The notes under the pieces are model-generated. The model ran no database searches, was not told the DNA's origin, and was given only the letters and a program-made list of their open reading frames with translations. DNA of 64,000 nt from Phoronis australis (Eukaryota; Phoronida; Phoronidae). The stretch covers positions 657,873 to 721,872 of the forward strand of contig NMRA01000145.1 in NCBI GenBank assembly GCA_002633005.1, given 5' to 3'. Made by a program: the position numbers and the translations under genes. This document shows, one piece after another, positions 21,835-34,748 of this stretch; position 1 is the stretch's first letter, and the number at the start of each line of letters is the position of its first letter.

Positions 21835-24800
21835 CTGAAACAGAATAGAAAATCACAGTACTTTTGTATTCTGTATCTTACGTTACTAATACGATGAATG
21901 CCATAAGAGCCCAACTCCACACATTTTCAAAAATGAGGTTTAACAGTAGCTGTGAGAACTGGACAAGCTCTATTTGTGTGCAAGAAGATCCTTAATTAAA
22001 TTCATTCGATGATGTACTTATAACTAGTTTACCAAAAACCAAATCCAGTTGCACGGACTATGACTTATCGATGGCATGGAAGTCATACAAGCTATACGCT
22101 GATCGCTTATATTACCACGAGTGCCCGCAAAAGATTAACCGCAACCTAGTCTCCTGACTGGTCTCTATGATGATAATACAAGAACAGGGATGCGTTCCGC
22201 AAACGCAAGACACTTGCGAGGCACTTGCAACAAGAAACGCAGAATACTATCTCAAAATTCAACATTTTAGCTTCGACGATCAATCACTTTGGTGTCCGTC
22301 ATTTTGCAAGTGTAAGCAAGTAAAATCCCGAAGGCACTCGCGAAACACTTGCCTTTCGACTTAGCGTACATCAGTCTTGCGCTTTACGCTTCCCCCCCCC
22401 CCTTTCCCCCCAAGTGTCTTGCGTCTAAAGAGCGCCCTCTAGGGAGATTTGAATCTTGTGAGTTACAAGCCATATCACCCATATCATATGCGAGATGTCT
22501 CCATATATTATAAATAGATCATCTGGTGAACGTATGTTGTTAGTGCACACCAAAATTAAGGTATTCAGTTTGAAAAAACGTGAAATTTGCAGGGTAAAAT
22601 TGATGATGTGAACAGGATATCAATGGAATACAACACGCTATGAAATGCTGGACAGAGGATAGGCTGTAATCTGGTTGTGCTGTAGTAAATGACTCGCTGT
22701 AGCGACTACAATAATTGAAGACTAATTGAGGGATAAATATTAACATGCCGTTTGTTGTGTGGAAGTCAAAAACATTTTTGGAAGGAATTAGACATCGAAG
22801 AATGCATGCCTCTCATAGCGGAACACTTTCCTACTTCCACAGCTCTCTTCCCATAGCCATGGAAGAATGGTATTTTTAATCAGAGAAACGCAATGACTGA
22901 ACTAAAACCAAACGGCGTGATATCCTGACAGGAAGTTGTCTATCAAAGATGAGTTTGATAGTGGTACGCTAACGAAGTACAGATAGCGGAGATTGAAACG
23001 GGGAATCGTTTACACCACAGTGACTTCTCTCGCCAGACACTTGGTGCGATTTCAGGAGGTTTGGCGTCAGTGAATAATACGGTCACAAAACAATTTCACA
23101 ATAACCTCGCAAAGTTAAAAAAGAGTAAAATAATATTACCATAGCAAAAACGGCCACAGCTGGACATATTCCCATCATTAAGTAAAGTAACGTTTCCAAC
23201 CCTTTGTATCTGAAATAAATAATGAACGTCAAAGCGGCAATAAATCTGCCTTTCATCACAAACAAATAACTTTTGATCTAAAACTACTTATCGTTATGAA
23301 GTAGGTCTCAAATTGCTTCGCTGCCAATTTAAAAGTGCTTTCAGGGCTTCAAAAGAACAGGCAGTCCGTTATTGTTTGAGATCAGGACGACAGGTTGGCT
23401 TGTCACGGCGTGTCATTTCACGTATAAAGCGTAGTTTCAACTAGTAACAAACTGTCTTCATGGCAAACCCATACGTCAGAGTTGAGACAAGTTCTATAGC
23501 TGAAATTTGTCTAAATCAAAAGTTTGCCTCTTGGGGAGAAAGCGCCTTTAGAACCGCTTAATTGAAAGTTTACTTTTGTGCACCACAATAAACCATTATA
23601 ATGTCAAGTTCCTCTATACGAAACTGGAAGCATTTAAATATAAGTGCATAAGCTAAAAAAACAAACATACGACTTTCACTTATGAACCGACACTTAAAAT
23701 GTAAAAAATCTGTCCACCAGGAATTGAGTCAGTATAAATTGATATCGAAACACAATTAAACAGCGAAATGTGCATCGGTCTTTTATTTCACGTTGACGTT
23801 AACATATCCAATTGTTCCGAAACCCATAACTGTCACTGATCAATTTATTCTATTATCCACGTTCATTTCATTTTCCGAAACCTCACCAATATTTCAGCAT
23901 GATAAGCTTACATGTTACCAAATAACAGTTTAGTATCTGTATTGGAGATTAATATGGTTTCGAACAGATTAGAATTGACATTTGTGCGGCTGTGTTAAAC
24001 AGTGTAGTTAATAAATATATGTTAAACTACATGTGCTTTTCAATGGGTGTGATGCCGAGGTTGATGCGTCGTGTGAGTACTTTTATGAAGCCAAAAACAT
24101 AACTATACCACATACTGAAAAGCAAGGTTTCAGAAGTTCTGATGTCACTCGCGTTTTTTTTTCGTGGTTTTTATTTTGCTCGATTCTAGTTGTTGGACTT
24201 CCACTTCGTCAACTTGGTCCCCATATCTCGCCCTAGCTACCCCAAATCTCCTCCAAATCCTGCTTTTAGTCCCCATTCAAATTGGCCAAAGCTGAACCCC
24301 AAATCAAAGTTAGCTTCCCGGCATTTTCGTGGAGTGGCAGGTGAGCAGACGATATTTGAGATTGTAGTATAAACACCTGCTCCCTGGTTTTTGTATTGTA
24401 TGGATTTTTATTTATTGGTCACGTGACTGTGTACAATAACCGTTCACTTGACACGGTTATTGCACGACCGAATCAAGAGGTATGTGGTTTAAAATATCTC
24501 ATAGCGTGACGTCGATAGGAACATGTTTGCAAAGTTCCCGCGGCTTGAAAACACTAGAGCCTCCTAGAGCTTAGATTTGTAGGATTCTACTCATCAAATG
24601 CAGAGTCACGAAAGTTCTAGGTTAAGGGTAACCTGGCTTATAATGTTTGGATAGAGGTTACCTGTTTATTCGTATCTAATGATGAACCGAACTTGTGGCA
24701 GCTTGAAAGGCTACTAAAATGTGATCTTCACAGATAGCAGTCTATACGTTGGCGAATCTGCTTTGGTGAACCGCTATCCCACAATTCCATGTGTACATGC

Positions 24801-27800
24801 TATCCCTAACAAAAATGTCAGTCTCGTCTTGAGATGACAACAAGAGGGTAATTGTGGTTTTCAAGAGGTTTTTCTTGAAGTTAATGCTGGATTTACACTT
24901 TGTTGTTCAACTGTCTGAAAAAAACGTCACTCAGCCCATTCGAGATTGGTGGGCCTACAAGGATAGGTTTTGTTATTTTTAAGACACAAAGTATTTACGC
25001 GAATCAGAGTTTCAAAGGGCTGGCCAGTACATCCAAAACTTAACCGCTTCAATTCATTTGCAGGTTCTTTCAATATCAACGGTGTTGAGTGTTAAAATGT
25101 CATGACAAGGAAGTGCTAAGCCCAATTAGGCATAGTTTCATTTGAGTTGTAAACGGATATAAAGTGCTGTTTTAACTTAAGCATAATCTAGTTTCTTGCT
25201 TCATGCCATAATTTGCAATGAAAACAAGGAAATTCCTATGTACGTGTACGCGTACACGGAAATTCGCTAAAACAGTACCTTTTTATACTATGTTTTGCCA
25301 TTGACTGTTGTCCTAGAAACGTTATTATTTGGATATAACAACAGGGGAACTCGAATAGTACAATTGTTAAACAATTTATTACAACAAACTGTATATACAT
25401 TTCAAACGGTCAAGCATGTCATCATGTGCAGCTTGGGCCGGAGCACTTCGGGTATTTTCGTAGCCTCAAAGTTCCCCTCGGAGGAAAACTTTATCTGCAT
25501 TCACGAACTTCAGTTATACGGCGAGTCGTGTGACTTTCAAACTGGAGAATGATTGGCTGTATGTCTGAACCTCAAACATGCGCAGATAACGTTCACCGCT
25601 CAGGAAACTCGAGTCTACGGAAATACCCGAGGTGTTCCGTGTGGTGCAGGTTGATCGGCAACAGTTCAGTGGATATAAAGTGCCCACATTTTGATAACCA
25701 GTTGATACCCGTTATTCAGTGGAGAAAACTGGTTCTCAAAATGCAGGCACCTTATATCCGACTATATATTACGGATTGATCAGGTACATCCAAGACACCT
25801 TAGGTTTTTTCGTGGCCTCAGATTGGAGGCTACGAAAACACCCGAGGTCTTACGAGTGCATTAAGCAACTCAGAACTCACCTCTCGTGAAATAGGTACTG
25901 ATACAATATACCCAAGATTGCCATAAACCAGACGACGTATAATATTTGTGCGCCCCACTGCTTCAGATCTTTCAATGTAAGCCTGCAAATGAAACAAGAA
26001 CATTCAACTTCTAAGTTTAAAATAAACATTTTCAAGGCCAAAATGTTTACGTCGGCGGCACGAACAAAACAATTTTCAACGATGGATATTCCCACTTGGG
26101 GCTCGGATGAATCATAATCAGAGGAAGATCTGACAATACAAAAATACGAAAGGCATTTCATATTCCTCCGTGTTGCGAGCCCTCTGAACCCCTCTGGATC
26201 TACGTCTGCACAGCGATTCGGTGACTTTAAGAGTTCCCATTAACTCTTAAAGACATACACGTTCTTGGAATTACGTGTGAGACAACTTTCATTCAATACA
26301 CGTGTCGACAGTTTCGAGTTTGGCATGAATAACGAATGTGCGATTGCAAGCCACAGAATTTTTAAAATGAACAAGTGGCTTTTATATTGCGCTCCACAGG
26401 ACACGTCAGTAAAATACATATTTCATATTTCTCTTAAACTGGTAGATAAACGACCAATATAAAGCTTGATAATTCATTTATTACGTATGTGAAGATTGCT
26501 GGTTTGCAGGATCTCGGTTTCGCAGTATCATCGGTCACAACGATAAGACCACTAGACCGACAATCTAGAGATCTGTGGTTCGATTCCCAGTTGGGGTTTT
26601 TGATTTTTCTGTGTTTACTCGATTCACTATAGGCCAACATTAATAACTGTAATTTCTCTTAACGAGAGCCTAAAGTGGACTTAGTAAAAACTCGGTTGAC
26701 CTTGCAATCACCGACTCACATCATCGGCCTCTTAAATTCTCTCCAAAGTTCAACACACGAGTACGTAACAATCTTTTAAGATTTGGGAAAGGCATAATTG
26801 CAACCTTTTGACAATCTAATGGATATTTTTCGAAAAAAAAATATTAATTTGAACAGTTAAACAGACCTTACTCTCCCGTTGACTTGCTTTGGTAACGTAA
26901 AGACACGTGAATTTGTCTCTTTACTCTATCTCATTAATACCATACAATGGACGACACCGTGGACTCGTGTATACGGCAAAAAATTTAAATGCCAAAGAAT
27001 AAAAGGCTTAAAGATGCTATATCTCCATCGACACCTTCAAGTTAGCTAACACAAACGTCTAAAGTGTTTTCACGTGGCGTAGTCATCAGTGTAACACTGA
27101 CCATCACTACAATATGTTTGTACAGGTGTGAAGTAACAAATTAATATCTTGGCGTGCAAACGAAATGCGCAAAATTTGAGGTGTAAATTGCTTCATGGTT
27201 TCCAAAGTTCGTGCTTTTGTGACGTGCCGCGGAGCTTGCAAGCTATGAAAAAGCTATCGATAATATTTTGCTCGTGCATCTCGCAGATTTTGCCTGTAAC
27301 CTTCTTACATTGTAATAACAATCTACAGATATTGATTGAAATTCAGACTTCGGTCTCGGTGTCTTCCCGTTCTCGCTCCAAGTTTGACAAAAATACCGGA
27401 CATGTTAACACATCATTTTAAGCTTTCCGAAAAGTCAGTTTGCTGTCCATTATTACACACCACGATACTACGTCATCTCAGTACGTACCAAGGCGTGTAC
27501 GAGGCCGCTATGAATACATAAATCACAGCCCTGTCACCAATATGAAAGACGTTCTTTAGGTTTCTGAAAAAAAAAATGAAATGAAAAGCTTATAATTGGT
27601 AATTATATACATATAGCATGCATACCATTGCACAACACATTTCATTAATAATTCGTGTCGGTACTTTGAATCACAATTTTCCTTTCTATTCCCAACCACA
27701 CTTTCATGGTAACATTTCCTCCATTTGAAATTACGGTCTAATCGCGGCAACGCAATAATTTACGATTGCTGCAAAACGTCAACAAGGGGTTTAATTTACA

Positions 27801-30800
27801 CTAGTTATAACTTTACAGATGTGGTGATTACCTCTATCACAACCTCCTGATGGCGATGTGGTAACAGCATTTCTAAAATCTATTGCGGGTCCAAATCTCT
27901 CCCCTGTTTACATTGGAACGATATTTCCGTCGGTCATTTCTCAATCCATCCTCAGGTGTGACAGCGTTCTGAGTCACAGAAAAAAAGCACGGGTATGCCG
28001 TACACTTATGGTGGTCAATGATGAGCGATTATCGAATTTTGGAGATATTCGGTGGTCTGTTGGTGAGCGCGGTGTAAAGACAACCGAAAGGTCTGTAGTT
28101 CAAATCCCACGTCCATCGTAAACATGTTCATCATTGACGACCATGAGAGCATTCCTTACCCGTTCTCGCTCTGCTAAGACAACCCAGTAACACCTAAACC
28201 GAGAAATGACTGACCGAGACGTGGTGCCGATGTATATAGAATAAAAGTTGGCGTACTAGAACCAGTTCCTAGACTAGACTGACAGATTTCGGAAATGACA
28301 GTTCTATTGTTAGTCATAGTCTCTATCAACAGAGATATTTATCGATGTCTATAGACTTATTATTTTCACGCATAGAAATAATAATTCTACTGACAGAGTT
28401 AGTACTGCAGAAAAAAATCCCGTGCTGAACCTCTGCAGCAACAGTACATGTCCCTCTAGTGTGCGGCGACCTTAGTGTTCAGAAATAGAAATCGATAACC
28501 ATATAATCTCGTCAAAAGTTCTTGTCGTGATCATTTTAAAAGTCATTGGCAAGGATATGAGCTATTGTCTTTATGAGCTTAAGGCCAGAAATGCGACCTT
28601 CAATAAAGCAATTAACATGCAAAATCAATAAAAATAGAGTAACGTGTCGTTTGCTAGTCGCTCTAGGCAGCTGTATGTTACTAGACAGGCGACAACAAGC
28701 AATGCCTGCAGAATGAGCCATTTTGTGAAACAACTTCATTAATCAAAAAGAGATGTCGTGTTTGTTCACTTGTTTTGCCCTTTTCCTTTTTAGAATTCTC
28801 CAAAATTGACACTCATCAGTAGCCCACGAATTACGCATGCGCAATTCAATCACCGTGGTAACTTAGCATATATATCTAAATCCCACTTTTCATGACAACA
28901 GGAAAATGATACACACAATTTTTGTTAGGTGTTATGACAAATGATGGGTGTTGCTCCGTAGACTATCCTCTTCGCGTACATGAACAATAAAGTTCTTTAC
29001 AATAACGTCACAGAGCGAGGATCGAAAATGACAAGTTTTCCACCAAAATAATTACTGCGGATGATACGACTTCAATTAATTTAAACGATGATGAAAAAGC
29101 CCGTGAAGTGACACGACAGATCAAAGCAAGGAAATGATTGTGCTCTTGAAGTAAAACAAATCCATTAAAGCCAGGTGGAGTATCCTGTTGACGTGCTGCG
29201 ATAGAACAACTAATTTGATAATCTATTCTCGCTTTAACTGTTCCTGAAATATTTTATCTCACGAAAAGATCGATATTCACAATTATTATAATGCATGTAA
29301 TTCAAGGCTGTTCAGTTTATGTATTAAGTATGGTCGCTTGATTGACTGATAAGCATAAAACCTGAAATCTGGATTTGACGTTTGTTTATGGACAAACAGC
29401 TTACGTAAAAAATAATTAAAGGTAGGTAAAACGACACGCAGACTAAATTGCATCAACTCTTTCACGAATAGCCCGTTTGTCCCCGTTGCGCCATGTCACT
29501 ACTGGAACCAAGAACTTTTCCCTGTCAGAGAGTGATAATGGAGTGAAAGATAACTGAAATTTTTACGAATCACACTCACGTACATGTAAGTGGTGTCGTT
29601 TGAGGTTTTCTTGTTTTACTGAACTTGACTACAAGCTCTATTCTGGTGGGTTTGCAGATCCAAGTGACCATGCGGTCACATGTCAAAAAGGAAAGATGGT
29701 GAACATGGGCTCTTTTAAACTGTGGGACTTTGGTAAAAAGTCTCTAAGACCTTAACGTTTGAGCTGGATTCACACGACCATGAATTAAAATGGTTTAGCT
29801 AAGACGTACTAGTAAAAACGGTTCAGTGTAAATGTGTTCTGTTCACAAGACAAATGAACTTGATATTGCTAAAACGTTTAAAACGGAGTTGGACGACAGC
29901 TGCCCGTCGCAGCATGAAATGTGTATTCGCGTTAATTTACACCTACGTGAGTACGGAACAAGTTGAGACCTGGGTCCGGGGTCTAATCGTTTAACTCGAA
30001 ACGAAAACGATCTCGAAAATATTCTTCAAACTTTCCTTTCTCCTCAAACGTTATATCCAGATAATTATCTATTAGTCTGTGCTCAAGTATATTATGGTTT
30101 ACGTAACCGGGTGTATAATTCAAATTAGCATTCGATGATCCCTAGATTCCCGCTGCAAACTCGAGATTTCGAGTAAAATCTCGAGATTTCGAGATCATAC
30201 TACTCCACTAATACTCGGGTCTTTGGGCTCGAAATAATATTAATTACCGATATTTAAACGATTTCCGCTAATTTTATTTGTGCGAACTCAAGGCAAACCG
30301 TCAATTCTGTGCTTGAGTACATTAGGGTTACTTTGAACTTGATGACTCCAAAATTAAAGCTACAAGCTCCAGTCTGATCACGAAATCTCGAGTTTTTACT
30401 CGAGTTTGTAGCTCGAATCTAGGTGTCATCAAGTGCAAAATTGGACTGTACACTCACGTGCGTAAACCAAAATGTAATCGAGTACATTTATCTTGTGTTG
30501 TAAAGTTGAACGGAAAATGTCAGAAATGATTTCGAGTTCGCTTTCGAGAACAGAGCTAAGACTCCGGACTCGGTATAGTAATAGAAATTTAAATGGTCTG
30601 AATCCGAATTTAGTATTTTGACAGAAGGTGGGTTCATGGCACCTTTAACTTTCGGATTTGATTGAGTACAGCCGCGGTTTTAACTAATGAAAAGCGATTA
30701 AAAGATTAAATACTTTCAGAAATGCTAATCCATCAACTATCAGGAGCAGCCGTTAAATAATTAAATTTTGCTTGGATATGTCTGGTCGTAGTCTCTTCTT

Positions 30801-33787
30801 AAATGATATGACCATCAAACTCTTCCGAAGGCTTTTAGTGAAACGGCAGTCTTCATTGGTAAAGATGTTGTAAGGATAAACTAAGCACACCTCTAACGAT
30901 TTTCGATAGGAGCAATTTCATTAATGGATGGTGTTACCTACACGATGAGAAATCATTGTTTTCTCAACAGTTTCAACCAAGCGGCTCATTTATACGGAAA
31001 TATCCGTCACACTCGCTACAAAATGCAAATTCTAAATCCTGATAGAGAAACATTTTCACGCTCATACAGAAGCAAAAGTCAAGTAAAGAAAAGTGTAAAA
31101 ATGCTAGTTTTATAGGCGGATGCAGAGGATGGATCAAAAGGCCAGCGGCGTGACATTGTCATCGGTAGCCCCAACGTTTTCCTTCGGATAGGGTTCACCT
31201 TGCGACATCCCACTAGTAGACTAGCAAATTTTGACAGGGTTAGTCAATGCTTCCACCATTTGACTGCTTTACATAATCCAGGAAACATTTGTTGCCATAG
31301 CGACGGGTTATTCCGCCACAATGATTGGCATGTTTCTTTAAAGGCGCATTACGCCGCTGTTTCGCCGTCGCCCTTGAATTCATAACCGAGGCGTTTGAAT
31401 TTTTGCAGTATCAGCCAGCAACTCAAGTTAGGCATCGTGTAAATGCGCCATTTCCGACTTCGCGATTTTAGTGTTGGCTAACCCCAATTAACTTTAATGC
31501 GTTTTCTTGACTCACGGGTGTTTTTGATGTCTTTGTTGGTAACGGAAATCAATTGCTATAACTGAAACAACCATCATGAGATTGCTACAGTAAGAATGAT
31601 TAGATTTCTTGTAAGAAAACTAAATGATTTTTACTGATACCGCATCAGCGCTCTGATTTACAACACCACTTTTATATTGAGAAACTGATTTTAGGAGGTT
31701 AAGTGGCTTAATTCATTTTCCGTTTCTGGCAGCTAAACTCTGAGGAAATGTAGTTTTGATTAGGCCAGTAACACGGGGGGAATAATGCAAATCTGTATTG
31801 CAGGCCTTGAACTTCAGTACGTTCCGACCTCCGGCTGATCTTCCTCAGTTATAGATGGCTAGGAAAATAATTTTGGTTCTGGTTGTGCCCGATTTATTTC
31901 TGTAGCTGTTAAAAATAAGAAAGCGCCAATCTGCAACATATTTTCAAATTTATTTTTTCTCAAAAGCCTCATTAGCTCACTCAACTTAGTTAAGTAATGG
32001 CTAGTCAGCTCCGTCTGCTGCAGTCACCGCCTTAAATGATTGTGAATCAGAGTGGCGTAGGAAGATTTTCTTTAAGCCAGTTCCTCACCTATTTAGTACA
32101 CAATATGGCTGACAAGAGAAATTTTATTCTGTCAAATTTCTTAACAAAAATACGGAATAAGAAAATGTTAACCTTTTACTACGTTGGCTTCTACTGAATG
32201 ACCGTTATACAATGGCATTAGTTAAATTTCCGTTGTTGGTAGTAAGGTAATCAGGAGTAAAAAACGATAATTTTGGCACTTGCTTTTGTGCGATATAAGT
32301 GAACTACCGTAATGGGGGCGAAGGAAATGGAAGACCCCCGCTTGCCGGTAGCATTACAGCCAGTCGGGTCACCCCGGTAGCTAGTTTGGTCTTCGTAAAA
32401 CAACGAATTCACTGAATTCGTTTTTGAATACACAATTGAAAACACATTTCAAAACAGCCGCAGACCAGAACGAAAGATACTTTTTGACACGTTTCATAAG
32501 ACGAGCAGACGAGTGTGTCATAAATTAGGACTGTAGGCGATTTTTTCAATTTGATTGAAGGTAAGATGACACTTCTCAGGAATCTAAATAAAACACTGCA
32601 CGTTTCAGGTAATGCTTGGTTTCAGTTACAGCAATATTTTATTAAAGCCACACGCAGCGATAATTACGCCAACGTTAAAAGCGCCCATAGCGTGAAATGC
32701 ATAGAATTACGTTCGCAAAGGAACGCAGCCTTGTGAGTAGACCGCTTTCAGCTTGAAAACACGTCAATAACTTGTCGCATGTCTGTGCTTGCCTGACAAA
32801 CATGGTGGTTGATTCGACATTGGATTCTCATGCCGGCCCAACCGGATTTTTTGTGGCTGAAGCCTACTGCAGAATTCGGCCTTACTAGTTTAAAATAAAA
32901 TAAGCATTTCAAATATTAGAAGCTAAAGCACTGTCGTAAAGTGTATGTGATGTCTGTGTACAAACCCCGTTGGTAAAAATAATTGCATTTCTTTGCGACC
33001 CGAGTGCAGGTGAACTTAAAAGCGGCACGTCCACTGTACTTTCTTGAAAAAACATGATGAACACTACTTTCAAAACTAAGAGAGGTCACCTTTAACTGAA
33101 TTTTGATGGCATCCATATCGACTTTCACGTTTGCCAATGTCTGTTCTTATCGTGGTACGTTTTAGACATTTTCCAAACAGATTTTGCGTGGTTGACAAGG
33201 CTGGTTTAAATTTTTATTTTAGCTTATTAGTGAGGAAGAACTGTCTGCGCATGAACAGCAATTTCAGCAAATTTACAAAGTATAGGCCATAGATAGTTAT
33301 TCTGTTATTTCCGTCATTTGTCGTTAAACTAACCAATTCATGCAAAAATCATGGTCAGCCCTGAACTTTATCAATAACAGTGGATTGACAAGCCTTTACG
33401 CAAGGAATCAAACAGTAAGCCCTTGTCTCTATCACAATCGTTGCAGAAGTCCCAGCATTAGTGATTTCGAAACGGCCATCTTGGAAATTACGCAGTTTCA
33501 ACCATTTCCGGTGATCAGTTTTTAGTAGATTTTTTCTAGTTGAGTATGTCTAATACGTACAAAAACGGTTGAAATTATTTGTTGTATTTTTGTGGGTCAG
33601 TTCGTTTACTGACCATGCAGTTGACTTACCTGAATTTCCCTGTGTACGAAATGGTATGAAATGTTGTGGAGATGGTGAAGAGAGCGAGGAGAGCGCAACC
33701 ATAGACCAGAGACATGGCGTACTGGAGAGGAGTGTGAGCCAATTCCAACATCCAAATCAGAGCAAGCGTGCTGGGCATGATGAGGAG
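21619..33787 (-). CDS. MMD: MMD/PAQR10-11-type seven-transmembrane protein (gene span, N-terminal exon missing)
   Basis: Coding exons in order of transcription: 33787-33630, 27563-27489, 25982-25881, 23209-23140 and 21834-21619. Phases agree at all four junctions, giving 206 codons plus stop. The protein is a progestin/adipoQ receptor (PAQR) family member closest to monocyte-to-macrophage differentiation proteins MMD and MMD2 (about 240-270 aa), so roughly 30-40 N-terminal residues are missing. The residues typical of this superfamily are present: STTFH in the first exon seen, the Asp in HIGDRAVIYVFIAASY, and HAIWH in the last exon (Ser-His-Asp-His-His, a metal site in related receptors). MMD proteins are multi-pass membrane proteins of Golgi and endomembranes; precise activity is unsettled. 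The gene converges on the RADIL-type gene. Confidence 0.92.
21835..23139. other. Intron of the MMD-type gene
   Basis: 1.3 kb. It carries a C run (22391-22402), a segment at 22186-22426 repeating 'caagacacttgcgag' and its variants (related to 51781-51815), and a second, weaker CTCF-like motif at 22431-22445 on the minus strand. Confidence 0.75.
22431..22445 (-). promoter_or_regulatory. Weaker CTCF-like motif, opposite orientation
   Basis: The minus strand reads TCCCTAGAGGGCGCT, matching the degenerate CTCF core at about 13 of 15 positions. With the plus-strand motif at 21019 it forms a convergently oriented pair 1.4 kb apart. Confidence 0.25.
23140..23209 (-). CDS. MMD: MMD-type gene, fourth exon seen
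   Basis: Acceptor ttatttcag, donor gtaata, incoming phase 2, outgoing phase 0. The peptide YKGLETLLYLMMGICPAVAV matches the MMD segment 'YKxxELxxYLxMGxxPAxVV'. Confidence 0.93.
23210..25880. other. Intron of the MMD-type gene
   Basis: 2.7 kb. Bases 23284-23420 are diverged but collinear with 15033-15175 in the RADIL-type gene. A foldback repeat fills about 25430-25850. A small palindrome gtgtacgcgtacac lies near 25242-25255. No exon seen. Confidence 0.75.
25430..25850. mobile_element. Foldback/MITE-like repeat
   Basis: Contains cgggtattttcgtagcctc at 25449-25467 and its inverse at 25826-25844 (18 of 19 matching), plus a third related copy near 25610-25630 and an inner inverted copy at about 25801-25820. 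Fragments recur at 13511-13626 and 35126-35200, so this is a dispersed family. No coding capacity seen. Confidence 0.65.
25881..25982 (-). CDS. MMD: MMD-type gene, third exon seen
   Basis: Acceptor catttgcag, donor gtgagt, phase 2 at both ends. The peptide LTLKDLKQWGAQILYVVWFM continues with AILGILYQYLFHER. W(L/T)xL at the start and (Y/F)HE(R/K) at the end are shared with MMD and MMD2. Confidence 0.94.
25983..27488. other. Intron of the MMD-type gene
   Basis: 1.5 kb, with a tRNA-like sequence at 26516-26601. No exon recognised. Confidence 0.75.
26516..26601 (+). ncRNA. tRNA-like sequence, probably a SINE head or tRNA pseudogene
   Basis: It has a perfect pol III B-box (GGTTCGATTCC, 26577-26587). 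A five-pair anticodon-like stem is present (ctaga 26552-26556 with tctag 26564-26568) around the seven-base loop ccgacaa, which would read GAC (Val-like). The acceptor stem and D-arm fit poorly, so an active tRNA is unlikely. Confidence 0.45.
27489..27563 (-). CDS. MMD: MMD-type gene, second exon seen
   Basis: Acceptor tttttttttcag, donor gtacgt, phase 2 at both ends. The peptide NLKNVFHIGDRAVIYVFIAA continues SYTPW. The Asp in H(I/M)xDR is the conserved PAQR Asp, and (I/V)YxFIAASYxPW is diagnostic of MMD. The donor one base earlier than the Trp codon end is required by phase. Confidence 0.95.
28008..28144. mobile_element. tRNA-derived SINE-like unit between short inverted repeats
   Basis: Inner part 28050-28115 reads like tRNA: D-arm-like 'ggtctgttggtgagcgcggt', an anticodon-like stem agac/gtct, then the B-box-like agttcaaatcc. 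It is flanked by atggtggtcaatgatga (28008-28024) and its inverse at 28128-28144, 16 of 17 matching. Confidence 0.4.
29960..30600. repeat. TCGAG-rich dispersed repeat
   Basis: Repeated ctcgagatttcgag blocks (tandem near 30168 and 30182) and several aactcgag or actcgagt words. Related words occur at 15780-16030 and 38740-38900 (ttcgagttgagttcgag and acccgggtcc). It is probably one degraded family. Confidence 0.5.
33630..33787 (-). CDS. MMD: MMD-type gene, first exon seen
   Basis: Acceptor tttccgttctag, donor gtaagt, incoming phase 0, outgoing phase 2. The peptide LLIMPSTLALIWMLELAHTP continues to SLVYGCALLALFTISTTFHT. 'YGxxLxxLFxxSTxFHTIS' is nearly as in MMD2. In vertebrates the same boundary precedes this segment, after the conserved EHAAN...THA motif, which I could not find. 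Confidence 0.95.
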
Positions 33788-34748
33788 CTAGAACGGAAAT
33801 GACGTGAACCTAAGCAGAACTTCAACCACGAATCTCAAACACTATGAGTCTGTAGTCAGAACAACTGACGTGTTGACCGATACCGACAAACCCGCCTTCT
33901 GTACTAACAACATATGGTTTAGACCATGTACTGCCATTAAACTGGTGACAAAACTTGTTCCAGCCCTCAATACCATGGCTTGTCATTCTATGTGTTGGGC
34001 ATGGTCTAAAGTAATCGCGAGTTCCCACATCTTCCCAAGCCTAAAATCATTTATTATCTGAGTAAATAACAAGTTAAGATCAGTTTAACAAGTGGTAAAA
34101 TCAAATTTTTGACGGAAGACAGGAACATATTGTTGCTTTAATATACCGGGTATAATATCGCGAAGATTTGAGTTAAAAAACACTGTCGGCCTACTTCGTC
34201 GTAATGTGAAGCAAGCTTGTGACGAGACTCGGGACGGAAATGAGGTCAGGGAACATTTGAGGTCCTCGGGAGATTACACTAGTAGTCAAAATATAATCAT
34301 AAAATCACCTTTTGATGACATAATTTGATACAAAAAGAGTATTCTTGTCTACATGTACACAAAGAGCCTATACGCATTAATTAAAACCCTTTCTACAGAA
34401 TGAGGATATTGACGGCATGACTGAAACTTTCGCAAACTACGAAAATGATGATGCCGACATCATGTGATGATAACGACGGCAATGATGTGGCCAGCAACCA
34501 TGACATGGACAATGCGGGTCATGAAGCACGTGGTCACACTAGCGTACAGGAATGACTTGCGTCTACGGAACGCGCATGCGTCCCTGGCAATGGTGGTTAT
34601 GACTATGACAACATCCATTGAGATGACGCTACTGAAGGACGGGAACAATGACAGCATCTTTAATTTTAGGCCTTGGTTTTGTACACAGAAAAAATTAAAA
34701 ACACGACACGGTCAAGCCGAAGTCACAACTTTCAAACTCAAACCATTC

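Larger units (their letters stand above)
27564..33629. other. 6.1 kb intron of the MMD-type gene
   Basis: It holds a tRNA-like sequence flanked by inverted repeats (28008-28144) and a TCGAG-rich repeat zone (about 29960-30600). No exon recognised on either strand. Several 60-90 codon frames are unrelated to known families. Confidence 0.75.

Noticed and set aside
34540-34600. Candidate THA motif for the MMD-type N-terminal exon (minus strand)
   Set aside because: The upstream frame lacks EHAAN or any MMD-like text, so the match is by chance.
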